Source: Fuerstiella sp.
Lineage (GTDB): Bacteria > Planctomycetota > Planctomycetia > Planctomycetales > Planctomycetaceae
DNA: 33,433 bases
Assembly: GCA_022843805.1 (NCBI GenBank)
Contig: JALHMY010000104.1
Coordinates: 1 to 33,433, forward strand
Direction of reading: 5' to 3'
Under the pieces are notes generated by a model that was not told the origin of the DNA, made no database searches, and was given only the letters and a program-made list of their open reading frames with translations. Below are positions 24,130 through 33,073 of this stretch, piece by piece. Within the stretch, counting starts at the first letter, position 1. Each line of letters begins with the position of its first letter. Made by a program: the position numbers and the translations under genes.

Positions 24130-24939
24130 TTAGCGTCCGGCGAACTCAGTGCCCGAGTTCTTTTTCGACGACAGTCGGGCGACTCCGGCCGGTGTCGACG
24201 GATACGGCTGCAGGTTTACTGCTCCTCCGGTTCCGTAGTACCATAGCGGCATCCCGTATTCCGAGGGAATACGTCCTCCGATGCGAATAATGGCAATCGG
24301 CCGACCTCGCTGATCTGCTTCGAGCAGAGCATTATCTGCCGGAGAAATCGACTGGGGAATCTCGCCACGCAGAGGATCCCGGGTCACGGCAAGCTGAGGC
24401 TGTTCCAGATAGATGACCTTCGTCACCAGACGACCTTCAACGGCCAGTTTGATATCATCGGCAGTGAAAACAATGGGAACAGGAAAATCATTTTCCTGAC
24501 CGGCGGGTGGGTGCAAATGGTCAAGAAGTTCAACTGAAGGGAAGACCTGTTCCCCTGGAAACTCGGGCATGTCAGCAATTCTCAGTCGATACAGGTGGCC
24601 TGCATTCACTGACAGCTGGGCGGGACTTCCCATTTGCCCGACTGGCTGAGCAGATCCTGAATAAACGGAGACGGTACCTTCCCCGGGCAGTTCGATGCGG
24701 ATGGGCTGAAGCCATGCCGGATTATAACCCCGGATCGTATTGAACCATGCGGCCGCCTGCCCCGGTGGCATGTTGTGGTGCATTGGATGGTACATGTGCG
24801 GAGCCTGGCAGAACGCTGTTGCTCCGCAGACAACGAAGGCCACGGCAAGAGCACCGCTTTGCAGGAAATTTCTGTATCCTGCAGCTGGTGAGCTGTTGGC
24901 GGCAATTCGCTTACGCAGTATGTCTGTTGCTGGTTTCAT
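24130..24939 (-). CDS. Exported protein, paralogue A of envelope pair
   Basis: This protein is about 269 residues from the ATG at 24939 (M-K-P-A-T-D-I-L), with AGGCG seven bases upstream; the longer frame to 25065 lacks such support. A hydrophobic segment (S-G-A-L-A-V-A-F-V-V-C-G-A-T-A-F-C) is the likely signal peptide, and the mature start is His/Met/Pro-rich (H-M-Y-H-P-M-H-H-N-M-P-P). The middle matches the neighbour at 25087: P-G-E-Q-V-F-P-S-V-E-L-L-D, then P-I-V-F-T-A-D-D, then V-T-K-V-I-Y-L-E-Q-P-Q. Family unknown to me. The His/Met tract could bind copper or another metal, which is a guess. Confidence 0.8.
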   Translation of the reverse strand: MKPATDILRKRIAANSSPAAGYRNFLQSGALAVAFVVCGATAFCQAPHMYHPMHHNMPPGQAAAWFNTIRGYNPAWLQPIRIELPGEGTVSVYSGSAQPVGQMGSPAQLSVNAGHLYRLRIADMPEFPGEQVFPSVELLDHLHPPAGQENDFPVPIVFTADDIKLAVEGRLVTKVIYLEQPQLAVTRDPLRGEIPQSISPADNALLEADQRGRPIAIIRIGGRIPSEYGMPLWYYGTGGAVNLQPYPSTPAGVARLSSKKNSGTEFAGR

Positions 24940-25086
24940 AAATCTGCGCCTGTGACATGAAACAAGGGCGATCAGAGCTGCCCGCTCCGACTCGCCCCTG
25001 CTAAGACATTTCTCTGTTGAAGTTCGGAAAGTTCGGGTCTCGCTTAATTGTTGGGTTGCGGGCAAGACCTGAACCTTCAGTCCCTG

Positions 25087-26256
25087 TCAGAATCCGTACA
25101 CGCTGGCTGCTCGTGACTGAGGAGTGGCCACTTCACCTGGACGATGAACCGGGTGAGTTTCCTTGTACTGGATGTGTCGGACAGGTTCCGGTACGCTGTA
25201 GCCTGGGCTGTGCTCAACATCAATCAGCATGTGGTCGACCGGCTGAGGAATGTTGTTCTTGCTTAGGTTGCGAATTGTGTGCGACTGCAGACCGGCAGGA
25301 CCACCCAGCGGCAGATGAGGAGGACCAACAAGACCGATTGGAGTTCCGGTCATTGGCATGCCCCATGCTGGTGTCGGACCCATCCCGGCAACCGGAACAA
25401 TTGGCTGACCAGGAGCACCGTAGCCGGCAGCGATCATCGCTCCTGGCACACCCTGAACATCTGAAGGAATCATCATGATCGGAGTCGGAGGAGAATACTG
25501 ACCGGCATCTCCGTCCTGAATCTGATAGTTGACCGGGCGGACTGCACCGCTTGCGTCAACCGAAGCTTCCTCGAACTGCATTTCCTTGTTGCCCACTCGC
25601 AGCACCACCATGATGGTACCCATCTTCTCAGCCTGCTGAATTGGATCGATACCCGGATCCAGCGTCGTCGATACCAGCGTCTCAACTCCGGCAATCGCAC
25701 GTGCCTGATATTGAGGATCTGGCAGGTAGATGACCTTCGTCACCATGTTGTTACTTCGCACATGCTCAAGATCCTCATTGGTGATCTCGACCGGCACCGT
25801 GTTGTGAGCAAGGTACGACATCGTGTTCGGATGTGCTGACCGAACCTCAAGAGTTGGGTAAAGGCTCACACCTTCCCAGCCCTCTCCCGGAATGTTCCCG
25901 AATACCAGCTGATATACAGCTGACTGCGGGAAATCGGCTCGCCCTGGAACATATCGCTGATTTCTGGCGATCACATTTCCAACAGCCCAGCCTACCGACA
26001 TTCCAGACTGACCAATGAACTTGATCTGTGTCGACTGGAGAGGAGCAACCGGTGCTCCCATTCCGGGTCCGCCTGGCTGAGCCAGGATGCCAAGCACGCC
26101 CGGCCCGGGGCCGTCCACCATTGGGCCGGGATGGTGCATCATTGCAGCCGGCGGTGCGACATATTCGTCAGTTTTGAGGACGCTCTGGCCGTCCACGCCG
26201 GCACAGCCCATGCAGACAACCACGAGGGCGCCCAGGGCCAGAAAGTAATATCTCAT
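25087..26256 (-). CDS. Lipoprotein, paralogue B of envelope pair
   Basis: This 389-residue protein starts at the ATG at 26256, with AGGGG just upstream. The N-terminus M-R-Y-Y-F-L-A-L-G-A-L-V-V-V-C-M-G-C18 has a lipobox-like C-M-G-C, so it is probably lipid-anchored. Met/Pro/Gly-rich stretches lie at about 35-75 and again after 270. The core shares P-G-E-G-W-E-G-V-S-L-Y-P-T-L-E-V, P-V-E-I-T-N-E-D-L and V-T-K-V-I-Y-L-P-D-P-Q with paralogue A. Length is larger because of the Pro/Gly linkers. The role is unrecognised. With the DUF11 gene it makes a three-gene envelope cluster reading leftward, with gaps of 147 and 107 bp. Confidence 0.82.
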   Translation of the reverse strand: MRYYFLALGALVVVCMGCAGVDGQSVLKTDEYVAPPAAMMHHPGPMVDGPGPGVLGILAQPGGPGMGAPVAPLQSTQIKFIGQSGMSVGWAVGNVIARNQRYVPGRADFPQSAVYQLVFGNIPGEGWEGVSLYPTLEVRSAHPNTMSYLAHNTVPVEITNEDLEHVRSNNMVTKVIYLPDPQYQARAIAGVETLVSTTLDPGIDPIQQAEKMGTIMVVLRVGNKEMQFEEASVDASGAVRPVNYQIQDGDAGQYSPPTPIMMIPSDVQGVPGAMIAAGYGAPGQPIVPVAGMGPTPAWGMPMTGTPIGLVGPPHLPLGGPAGLQSHTIRNLSKNNIPQPVDHMLIDVEHSPGYSVPEPVRHIQYKETHPVHRPGEVATPQSRAASVYGF

Positions 26257-26515
26257 CGCAACCCCTTCCTTGTGCTGCTGTATGTTTCTGCCAACAGCTA
26301 CCCGTCAAATGACCGTATCTTCAACAAGAGAAACAGAATATAGCCCGCCGGAGTGCACTTTTTGCCGTCGACGCTGATCCGGATGTCGCGTTACACTGAT
26401 GCAACGCGGTCCAAAACCGGCTATGGTTCCCGGACGCGAACAAACCGTCGGTCCTTCTCTTCTCTATTCGGGTCGGAACAACTGCATTCTTTGGTAAATC
26501 CCGTAAAATCGAACC
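26257..26515. other. Divergent intergenic region, envelope cluster / LolA-like gene
   Basis: This 259-bp stretch holds the promoters of the leftward envelope cluster and of the rightward LolA-like gene. A TAAAAT hexamer at about 26504 lies too near the start codon for certainty. No gene or repeat is seen. Confidence 0.4.
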
Positions 26516-27721
26516 ATGAATTACAAACCATACAGATTAACGTTGTTCCGGCCGCATTTCGCTGTGTTTGCTGCCATTAGTGCTCTGACCCTCCTGGCTG
26601 TCGTCCGAACGGCAATCGCCGCTGATGAGCCGGCTGCACAGGCAACAACCGCTGCTGCGGCAACCTCTAGTGCCGGTGCTCAGGATCCGGAAACCACCCA
26701 GAATCCCTCAGCAGCCACAGAATCTCAGGCTCCCGCTGATGAGGCCGGTTCCGGTCCTCCGGGCGCCGAGTTGCTGGATCAGGTTCAGGAGAAGCTGAAA
26801 ACCGTTTCCTCTCTGAAATGTGATATTCACCAAACCTCCATTTTTACCGGGATGAAGTTCATCGCTGCCGGCCATTACGTTCAGGCGACCGGAAACCGAT
26901 TCCGCCTCGAATACACCGTGTTTCCCATGACCAGCGTTAAAGCCACCGATGCTGATGCTGCCAGACTGGATGCTCAGCAGCCTGCCGCCGAGGAAACCGC
27001 TGCAGGCAAAGATGGGGTCAAAGCAGATGCGAAGACCGAGAATCGTGGAACACTGACTCAGGTTTCTGACGGAAACGTTTTGTTCACACATATGGTGAAT
27101 GGGGCAACGAATCGAGTGACTCGCCGGAATGTCAGCGACATCCTCAAGGCGTCCGAGGAAGCGGCGGGTTACAGCCGTGACCGGGCAATTCAGGATCTTG
27201 GGCTGGGTGGTCTGGGAGCGCTGATTGCTCGAATTCAGTCGCTCATGGACCTGACGCCGGTTTCCACCGTTACGGTCAGCGAGACAAAATTCCTTGTTGT
27301 GAGCGGCCGCTGGAACAGCGATGTGCGTAAACGCATGTTTCAGCTGCCTGATGGCGCCGAAATGATTCCACAGGAATTCATCCCCGAATATGTCAGGCTC
27401 TACATCGACGCAGCAACGTTACTGCCACGCAGAATTCAGTATCTGAAGCGATTTCCGGATCCGGCTCAGAAACAGGTGCGTCCGATTGTGACCATTGATC
27501 TTCGACAGATTGTCGTGAACGATAGCATCGACGAGTCGCTGTTTGTGTTTAAAACTCCGGAAGGAGTACAGGAAGAAGATATCACGGAAGGTACAATTCA
27601 AACAATTCGCCAGGGTAATCAAACTCAGCCGGCAACGGCGCCGGGAGCGTCTTCGGTTCCTGCGACAGGAAGTCCGGCTCCAGCGTCGCCGCCATCGCCG
27701 CCTGCCGCTCCTCAGCCGTGA
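26516..27721 (+). CDS. Exported protein with LolA-like domain (tentative)
   Basis: This 401-residue protein has an N-terminal hydrophobic signal (H-F-A-V-F-A-A-I-S-A-L-T-L-L-A-V-V, cleavage near A-I-A-A-D). A disordered Ala/Thr/Pro linker follows to about 80, and the C-terminus is Pro/Ala-rich. The folded part (about 85-365) begins L-L-D-Q-V-Q-E-K-L-K-T-V-S-S-L-K-C-D-I-H-Q and continues G-H-Y-V-Q-A-T-G-N-R-F-R-L-E-Y. This is the helix followed by antiparallel strands seen in outer-membrane lipoprotein carriers (LolA/LolB-like). About 45 residues rich in Ala, Glu and Lys interrupt the domain near 145-180. A TRG-type VWA gene follows in the same direction, 69 bp later. The LolA assignment rests on pattern alone. 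Confidence 0.7.
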   Translation: MNYKPYRLTLFRPHFAVFAAISALTLLAVVRTAIAADEPAAQATTAAAATSSAGAQDPETTQNPSAATESQAPADEAGSGPPGAELLDQVQEKLKTVSSLKCDIHQTSIFTGMKFIAAGHYVQATGNRFRLEYTVFPMTSVKATDADAARLDAQQPAAEETAAGKDGVKADAKTENRGTLTQVSDGNVLFTHMVNGATNRVTRRNVSDILKASEEAAGYSRDRAIQDLGLGGLGALIARIQSLMDLTPVSTVTVSETKFLVVSGRWNSDVRKRMFQLPDGAEMIPQEFIPEYVRLYIDAATLLPRRIQYLKRFPDPAQKQVRPIVTIDLRQIVVNDSIDESLFVFKTPEGVQEEDITEGTIQTIRQGNQTQPATAPGASSVPATGSPAPASPPSPPAAPQP

Positions 27722-27790
27722 AGTTTCATTGGTTGGCGGTTCATGTAATGAGGCCGGGGCAGGCCGGTTGAGGGATCGTTGAGGTGCACA

Positions 27791-28903
27791 ATGGATATCA
27801 GTGCCTCGGAATCGACATCGTCTCTATGGAGGAAATTGCTTCCCGGGGGGATCGGGTCGTTTGTTATTCATCTGCTGATCCTTCTGCTCGCTAGTTCTTC
27901 GATGAGGGGTTGTGAAAAAGGGATGCCGGGTACTCCTGGAGGAGAAGTACTTCGGGAAATCGGCCTGTTTGTCGTTGACGGCAGCGAAGACGGCAGAAGT
28001 GACAATGACGCTCCTGAGACCGGTGGCAGCAATGCTCAGCCTGTCAGAGAATCGGAGAATGCGTCAGATCCGGATCCGGGGGATGAGCCTGCAACGACTG
28101 ACGATCGTGAGCTTCAGGATCCTGTTACGCCCGAAACCGTTGTTCCGAGGGAAGCGCCACGAATCAGTGATTTGCTGGCACAGCCGAATGCCACGGATAG
28201 CCCGGCGGAAACAGCAGACGGGATGAAAATTCCGGATGTGATTGGGGCAGGCTCGGCGTCCGGGTTGCCGCAGCTTCCCGGCAGTCCATCCGGACTGATT
28301 AAACCATCGGCCAGCTCCGGGTCCACAGGACGTGCGGCATCGGGTGCTTCAGTGCCTGGGCCGGGGCAAACGACCTTCATGAACATCGCCGACTCCGGCC
28401 GCAGTTTCGTCTATCTGATCGATATTTCCGGCAGTATGGCTGAGCAGAATCGGCTTGAGCTCGCTCGAAGCCAGCTGAAATCCAGTCTCCGACTGCTGCA
28501 GCCGACTCAGGAGTTTCAGATCATTTTTTACAGCGATTATCCGTTGCGGATGAGGCTGAGTGTCCCGAGTAAACGGCCCATGTTTTATGCGACGGCGGCG
28601 ATACTGGAGCTTGCCAGCCGTCAGATCGACACCACGACACCACAAAGTGGCACTCAGCACAAACCCGCGCTGCTGGATGCGATCAGCCTTCGTCCGGATG
28701 TCATTTACTTTCTGACCGACGGCCGCGAACCAGCGTTGTCTCCGGCTGATATGAACGAGATTCGCCGGATGGTGGGAGATATCAAAATTCATGTGGTTGA
28801 ATTTGGCAGTGATGGTTTGGCAGATCGCAGCGATAGCTGGCTGCAGAAGCTCGCACGCATGACGGGCGGTGAATATCGGCGATACAATCCCGGGAGTCGC
28901 TGA
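27791..28903 (+). CDS. Membrane-anchored von Willebrand factor A protein
   Basis: This protein is about 370 residues. The ATG at 27791 has GAGG at 27781-27784 upstream; a TTG at 27779 is a less likely start. A single hydrophobic segment near 20-37 (F-V-I-H-L-L-I-L-L-L-A) anchors it, with a Pro/Ser/Asp/Glu-rich linker to about 195. The C-terminal VWA domain has a full MIDAS: D211-I-S213-G-S215, T309 in F-L-T-D-G, and R-L-E-L-A-R in the first helix. VWA domains bind protein partners in a metal-dependent way. The gene converges with the lipoprotein gene at 28930, 26 bp away. The partner is unknown. Confidence 0.88.
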   Translation: MDISASESTSSLWRKLLPGGIGSFVIHLLILLLASSSMRGCEKGMPGTPGGEVLREIGLFVVDGSEDGRSDNDAPETGGSNAQPVRESENASDPDPGDEPATTDDRELQDPVTPETVVPREAPRISDLLAQPNATDSPAETADGMKIPDVIGAGSASGLPQLPGSPSGLIKPSASSGSTGRAASGASVPGPGQTTFMNIADSGRSFVYLIDISGSMAEQNRLELARSQLKSSLRLLQPTQEFQIIFYSDYPLRMRLSVPSKRPMFYATAAILELASRQIDTTTPQSGTQHKPALLDAISLRPDVIYFLTDGREPALSPADMNEIRRMVGDIKIHVVEFGSDGLADRSDSWLQKLARMTGGEYRRYNPGSR

Positions 28904-28929
28904 ATGAACGGCGATCGCAATGACTTTGG

Positions 28930-29538
28930 TCACGGCAAAAATCTGAAAGTCGTGAATGACGCTTCGCAGGTTGCCCGCGAACTCGCATCGCGTTGTTCAG
29001 AGTCCTGAGTGTGCAGAGCAACGATTCGATTGTTGTGTGTGGTTACATACATCACTCCGTCCATCTTTTGACCATTGCCAGAATTGACTCCTGACCATGA
29101 CTGCCGGAGAAACTCAACCCCGTTGATCTGTGCGGCCTCAGGGGAGTTCGTTAAAAATGAACTCCGTAGTCGCGCGACTCCGGAGAGCATCGCGGACAGC
29201 GCTAGCTGATTCGAGGGAACTGCCTGACCCTGAGGGACAGGGATCAGTGAAACCTGCAGCATTGGAGCCGACCCGTCAGAACGCCGTTCGCCGGCCCAGG
29301 CGATGATCGTCGCGCCGCCGCCAGCGGGTGCCGCGGTTCTGGTATATCCCTGCGGCGGTGCGATCGAGAAGCCTGCTTCATTTATGCCGGGGCCGAGTTG
29401 TGCAAGTGATGAGGCGTTGTCATTCGAAGCCTGTGCTGGAGGAGCTGCCGGTGTTGGCTGCACTGTGTCCTGAGCCTGTTCAGCGGAGCAGCCAGCGAGA
29501 AGCGACGCAAGCACGAAAATGGCGAACGTTCGACTCAT
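28930..29538 (-). CDS. Small lipoprotein of unknown function
   Basis: This 202-residue protein starts at the ATG at 29538 (M-S-R-T-F-A-I-F), with AGGA about eight bases upstream; an ATG at 29565 in the same frame is a poorer choice. A lipobox L-L-A-G-C17 follows a short hydrophobic stretch, so lipid anchoring is expected. After a Pro/Ala/Gln linker, a domain begins near G-F-S-I-A-P-P-Q-G-Y-T-R and runs to T-F-R-F-L-P, with alternating strands (V-M-Y-V-T-T-H-N-N-R-I-V-A-L-H). It resembles exported PsbP/DcrB-like beta domains in outline, but I do not claim a family. It converges with the VWA gene. Confidence 0.8.
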   Translation of the reverse strand: MSRTFAIFVLASLLAGCSAEQAQDTVQPTPAAPPAQASNDNASSLAQLGPGINEAGFSIAPPQGYTRTAAPAGGGATIIAWAGERRSDGSAPMLQVSLIPVPQGQAVPSNQLALSAMLSGVARLRSSFLTNSPEAAQINGVEFLRQSWSGVNSGNGQKMDGVMYVTTHNNRIVALHTQDSEQRDASSRATCEASFTTFRFLP

Positions 29539-29622
29539 GAGAAAATCCTGAATAAGAACCCGCAATCTGAGACCGATCAGTCTGGATCAGGCCCGAAACT
29601 CCAGCCCTTTAGCGAACTTAGG

Positions 29623-29650
29623 AATATACACAGGGTATATGAACATTTAA
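29623..29650 (-). promoter_or_regulatory. Possible sigma-70 promoter of the small lipoprotein gene
   Basis: Read on the minus strand, TTAAAT (29650-29645), a 16-bp spacer and TATATT (29628-29623) with TGTG just before the -10 give a plausible promoter. It lies about 85 bp ahead of the ATG at 29538, in the AT-richest part of the gap. The -35 box is weak, so this is tentative. Confidence 0.35.
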
Positions 29651-29843
29651 TCGCATTAAAGAGTGAATAAAAATTCTCCCAATTGTACGATGCTTGGAGG
29701 TTTTTTCAAGCGTCGACAGTGTCCACATAAGAGCGTGTTGCTTCCACCATGTCACGGAGAATGCGCATCAAAGGCGTCGATGTCAGCATCACGCGATCAG
29801 CAGTCGGGTTGTCTGCGTGTGCAACAATTGTTGTTGCAGCCCC

Positions 29844-29881
29844 AAAAAAAATGGGTCCAGCCCATTTTCATGGACGGACCC
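29844..29881 (-). terminator. Intrinsic terminator of the cysteine-rich barrel gene
   Basis: On the minus strand the sequence is GGGTCC, GT, CCAT, GAAA loop, ATGG, GCT, GGACCC, then A and a run of eight T (29851-29844 as A on the plus strand). The stem has 10 paired bases with small internal loops, directly followed by the T-run. It lies 66 bp past the stop of the 29947 gene, the correct place for its terminator. Confidence 0.85.
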
Positions 29882-29946
29882 TGAATTCTGTGAAGAGACT
29901 TTTCTGCTCAGCGTCTTAAACCGGTATCGGCAGAGATAAGGATGGC

Positions 29947-30942
29947 TTAGTACCGGAAAATCCAGTCGAACGTAAATCGATCTTCCAGAATGTCACGTCG
30001 ATCGGTCAGCGGAACTTCCCAGGCAACACCGATTTCAGTATTTCCGCTCGGTTTGTACTTCACGCCGAGTGCACCGGTGACGATGTCATTTCCGTCGACG
30101 GCGTTTGATCCCAGGTTAAACAGATCAAGTCCTTCCACGCCGATGGGCGTTGTGCCGTCGTCAACCCAGTGATACCAGTTGCATTCGCCCAGCACATAGA
30201 AGCCGGAGTTTCCAAGTTTTCGGTCGACGTGATTGGACCAGTAGAGCAGTGTGCTTTCTGCGCTCTGATCGACAGGAAGTCTCCAGCCTGTACCACTGAT
30301 CCAGTGGGTATCTTCGAGAAACTCTGTACCACCGCTGGCAAAGAAATGAAACTCACCATCCCCATTGCCCTGCAGCGTTCGAGGTGATCCGATCGGCATT
30401 TCGTAGGTGGCACCGATACTGGCGATGGTCTGTGAGATCGTGTCCTTGTAAACATTCAGTTTGAGGCCGGCAGAGACATCCGCCCAGCCGTCGCGAACCA
30501 GCGGGCTGTCTGAAACTGCATATCCGTCTTTGGTGGCAATGATCGACAACTCTTCTGTCAGGGCTGCTCGGACCTGCATCGCAAACAGCTGAACCTGCTT
30601 GCCTCCGAGTGCAGCGGGAAGCTGATGATTCAGATAAATGAACCTTGCTTCCGTCAGTGTTCGCGGATCTTCAAAGAATACCGGGTTGGTCATTGGGCTG
30701 ATGAAGTCATCAAAACAATGATCACTTTTCTTCAGCAGACTGGTAATGCCTCCGCAGTCGCCGAAAAGTGCGCCACAGCCTTCGCCGCAGCCGACAGCCT
30801 CACCACAGGGATCGGTACAGGTATCAGCACACTGATCTCCGCATTCCTGGGAAGACAAGCTATGGCCGAACAATTCTCCACCGAATGCCGTCTGGCCCGA
30901 CATCAACGTCAGGACCAGAATGCTGAGACTTTTCTTAAGCAT
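29947..30942 (-). CDS. Exported cysteine-rich N-terminus, beta-barrel-like protein
   Basis: This 331-residue protein starts at the ATG at 30942 (M-L-K-K-S-L-S-I-L-V), with GGAG eight bases upstream; the frame runs on upstream to 31302 but without a start signal. A signal peptide ends near F-G-G. Then comes a cysteine cluster, C34-x3-C38-x3-C42-x3-C46-x5-C52-x3-C56-x6-C63, rich in Gly and Asp. The remainder has alternating aromatic and polar residues (F-H-F-F-A-S-G-G-T-E-F; G-F-Y-V-L-G-E-C-N-W-Y-H-W; F-T-F-D-W-I-F-R-Y at the end). This suggests antiparallel strands ending in a C-terminal aromatic, as in outer-membrane barrels. No family is recognised. It is terminated by the hairpin at 29844-29881 and is divergent from the lactate permease gene. 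Confidence 0.8.
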   Translation of the reverse strand: MLKKSLSILVLTLMSGQTAFGGELFGHSLSSQECGDQCADTCTDPCGEAVGCGEGCGALFGDCGGITSLLKKSDHCFDDFISPMTNPVFFEDPRTLTEARFIYLNHQLPAALGGKQVQLFAMQVRAALTEELSIIATKDGYAVSDSPLVRDGWADVSAGLKLNVYKDTISQTIASIGATYEMPIGSPRTLQGNGDGEFHFFASGGTEFLEDTHWISGTGWRLPVDQSAESTLLYWSNHVDRKLGNSGFYVLGECNWYHWVDDGTTPIGVEGLDLFNLGSNAVDGNDIVTGALGVKYKPSGNTEIGVAWEVPLTDRRDILEDRFTFDWIFRY

Positions 30943-31255
30943 CCTGCGTACTCCGCAACTATCCGTCATGGTTGTTGAAATGGTTGTTGAAATTCTGAAC
31001 ACACCGATCCTGCATGTAGAGTTCGACAACAATGGAATGTGCATTTCACTGTGCACGTGTGCGGCGGCTTTGATTTTTTTCAGACAGTTCGTTGCAGTCA
31101 TTCTGCGCAAAGTTTGCGAGTTAAGTGGTTCAGGTAAGAATTGTGATTCGGCAGTTTTTGCTGATCGGAGATATCCGGTTGAATACCGATCTGTCAGAAT
31201 AGAGCGGCTGTCCCGTATTTCATAACACGATCTACTCTGCAGTTGTTGAGCGACC
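30943..31255. other. Divergent intergenic region, barrel gene / lactate permease
   Basis: This 313-bp region holds promoters for both neighbours. A short tandem repeat of ATGGTTGTTGAA lies at about 30968-30993 and is the only structure noticed. On the plus strand TTGAAT (near 31180) and TAGAGC lie 15 bp apart, a poor promoter match. No gene is supported. Confidence 0.45.
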
Positions 31256-33073
31256 ATGAATCCACTCAGCCTTGCGGCACTTGCCACCCTGCCCGTTGCC
31301 ACTGTTGCTTTGCTGCTGGTTGGGATGCGACTGCCTGCCAGTCGGGCGATGCCGGTCTGTTATCTGGTTGCCGCCGCGCTGGCAACGCTGGTCTGGAAGG
31401 TCAGTGTTTCGCAGGTATTCGCCGCTACACTTCTTGGGCTGATCATTTCGGCGGAGCTGCTGTATATCGTCTTTGGAGCGATCCTGCTTCTGAATACTCT
31501 GGAAGCGGTCGGTGCGCTGGGTGCAATCCGGCGGTCGTTTCAGCGGATTAGTCCGGATCGGCGGGTGCAGGTCATTATTGTTGCATGGCTGTTTGGTTCT
31601 TTTATTGAAGGTTCTGCAGGATTTGGCACACCGGCCGCGGTGGCAGTGCCGTTGCTGGTTGGCCTGGGTTTTCCGGCGCTGGCGGCCGTCATTGCCGGAA
31701 TGCTGATCCAGTCAACACCTGTGTCGTTTGGTGCCGTTGGCACGCCTATTCTTGTCGGCGTCAGTACGGGCCTTTCAAACGATTCTGATGTATTGTCGTG
31801 GTGGCAGACGGGCGGATTTGCAGATTTTGCTGCGTTCCTTTCGGAGATCGGATTTCGAGTGGCAGTGCTGCATGCCATCACGGGCACGATTGTTCCGCTT
31901 GCTGTTGTTTGTCTGATGACACGCGGTTTTGGGCGGAATCGTTCTTTTCGTGAAGGCCTGGCGATCTGGAAGTTTGCACTTTTCTCAGCGCTGGCGATGA
32001 CGATCCCTTATCTCATTGTCGCCAGACTGCTCGGCCCCGAGTTTCCGTCACTGCTGGGATCTCTGGCGGGTTTATGTATGGTGATACCAGCGGCGCGGCG
32101 AGGCTGGCTGCTTCCTCGAAATGAACAGCCATGGGATTTTCCGCCAGAGAGTGAGTGGTCGGCGGAATGGTCTGCGGGAAACAGTCGACGGGATTCGGCT
32201 CCGGTGAAAACCGTGTCTGACGATACCGGGCGATCGTCTGAGCAGCCCGGATCGGGAGAGCGGGCGGGGGAGCCGGGAGTGTTGATGGCGTGGCTGCCGT
32301 ACGCGATTGTGGCAGGTTTGCTGGTACTGAGCCGCCTGAAGTCGCTGCCATTGGCCGGCTGGCTGAAGGCAATTCAGATCAATTTTACGGATCTGGCCGG
32401 GACCGGTTTGTCGCGAACTGTTGAGCCGCTCTATCTGCCAGGCACCATCTTCATTTTTGTTTCGCTGTTGTGCAGTTTTCTGTTTGGCTGGCGAGTGCGA
32501 TCCTGTCTTGAAGCGGTGCGAATTTCCGGTGCGACACTTATAAAGGCCGCGACAGCGCTGGTGTTTACTGTTCCTATGGTTCAGGTATTTATCAGGAGTC
32601 AGGGCGGAGAAGCCGGATATCCTGAAATGCCTCTGGCGCTTGCTCAGGGGGTTGAGCAGATTGCCGGAGGCTACTGGCCGTTTTTTGCCACGTTTGTTGG
32701 GGGAATTGGTGCGGCTGTGGCTGGCAGCAATACCGTCAGTAACATGATGCTCGCTCTTTTTCAGTTCGATGTGGGGATCAGGCTGCACGCGGATCCCATC
32801 TGGATTGTTGCACTGCAGGCGGTAGGTGGGGCGGCTGGCAATATGATCTGTGTGCACAATGTGGTTGCCGCATCGGCAGTGGTGGGAATGACGGGCCGGG
32901 AAGGATCGGTCATTCGGCGGACGATTCCATTTTTCTGCTGGTACGCCTTATTCGCCGGTTCACTGGGGTATGTGTTTGTGTGGTGGTCGACATCGGGAAT
33001 ACTGAATCTGGGAACATTCGTGCTGCTGGGAATGTGTGGAGGAATGTGGTGGGCGATTCGGAGAGCGGTGTAG
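31256..33073 (+). CDS. L-lactate permease, LctP family
   Basis: This 605-residue inner-membrane transporter would import L-lactate (and related hydroxyacids) with protons. Family hallmarks are the block I-E-G-S-A-G-F-G-T-P-A-A-V-A-V-P, a following G-A-V-G-T-P-I-L-V-G-V, and near the end A-G-S-N-T-V-S-N-M-M-L-A and M-I-C-V-H-N-V-V-A-A. I count about 12-14 hydrophobic helices. A charged, probably cytoplasmic loop of some 40 residues lies at about 285-335. It is slightly longer than usual for LctP because of that loop. The ATG at 31256 has only a weak ribosome-binding site (GAGCGACC before it). No lactate dehydrogenase or regulator gene is adjacent, so substrate assignment rests on the family. 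Confidence 0.9.
   Translation: MNPLSLAALATLPVATVALLLVGMRLPASRAMPVCYLVAAALATLVWKVSVSQVFAATLLGLIISAELLYIVFGAILLLNTLEAVGALGAIRRSFQRISPDRRVQVIIVAWLFGSFIEGSAGFGTPAAVAVPLLVGLGFPALAAVIAGMLIQSTPVSFGAVGTPILVGVSTGLSNDSDVLSWWQTGGFADFAAFLSEIGFRVAVLHAITGTIVPLAVVCLMTRGFGRNRSFREGLAIWKFALFSALAMTIPYLIVARLLGPEFPSLLGSLAGLCMVIPAARRGWLLPRNEQPWDFPPESEWSAEWSAGNSRRDSAPVKTVSDDTGRSSEQPGSGERAGEPGVLMAWLPYAIVAGLLVLSRLKSLPLAGWLKAIQINFTDLAGTGLSRTVEPLYLPGTIFIFVSLLCSFLFGWRVRSCLEAVRISGATLIKAATALVFTVPMVQVFIRSQGGEAGYPEMPLALAQGVEQIAGGYWPFFATFVGGIGAAVAGSNTVSNMMLALFQFDVGIRLHADPIWIVALQAVGGAAGNMICVHNVVAASAVVGMTGREGSVIRRTIPFFCWYALFAGSLGYVFVWWSTSGILNLGTFVLLGMCGGMWWAIRRAV

Larger units (their letters stand above)
29539..29946. other. 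Intergenic region with promoter and terminator
   Basis: This 408-bp region has no supported gene. It holds the likely promoter of the lipoprotein gene (29623-29650, minus strand) and the intrinsic terminator of the barrel gene (29844-29881). A further perfect palindrome, GCAACAATTGTTGTTGC at 29821-29837, lies beside the terminator. AT content is highest near 29630-29680. Confidence 0.6.

Noticed and set aside
30943..31302. 120-codon N-terminal extension of the barrel-like protein
   Set aside because: It crosses the divergent promoter region and the permease start; the ATG at 30942 has a good ribosome-binding site and a signal peptide.
32072..32857. 261-codon minus-strand frame
   Set aside because: Antisense to the lactate permease; composition rich in His, Arg and Pro as expected for a shadow of a hydrophobic protein.
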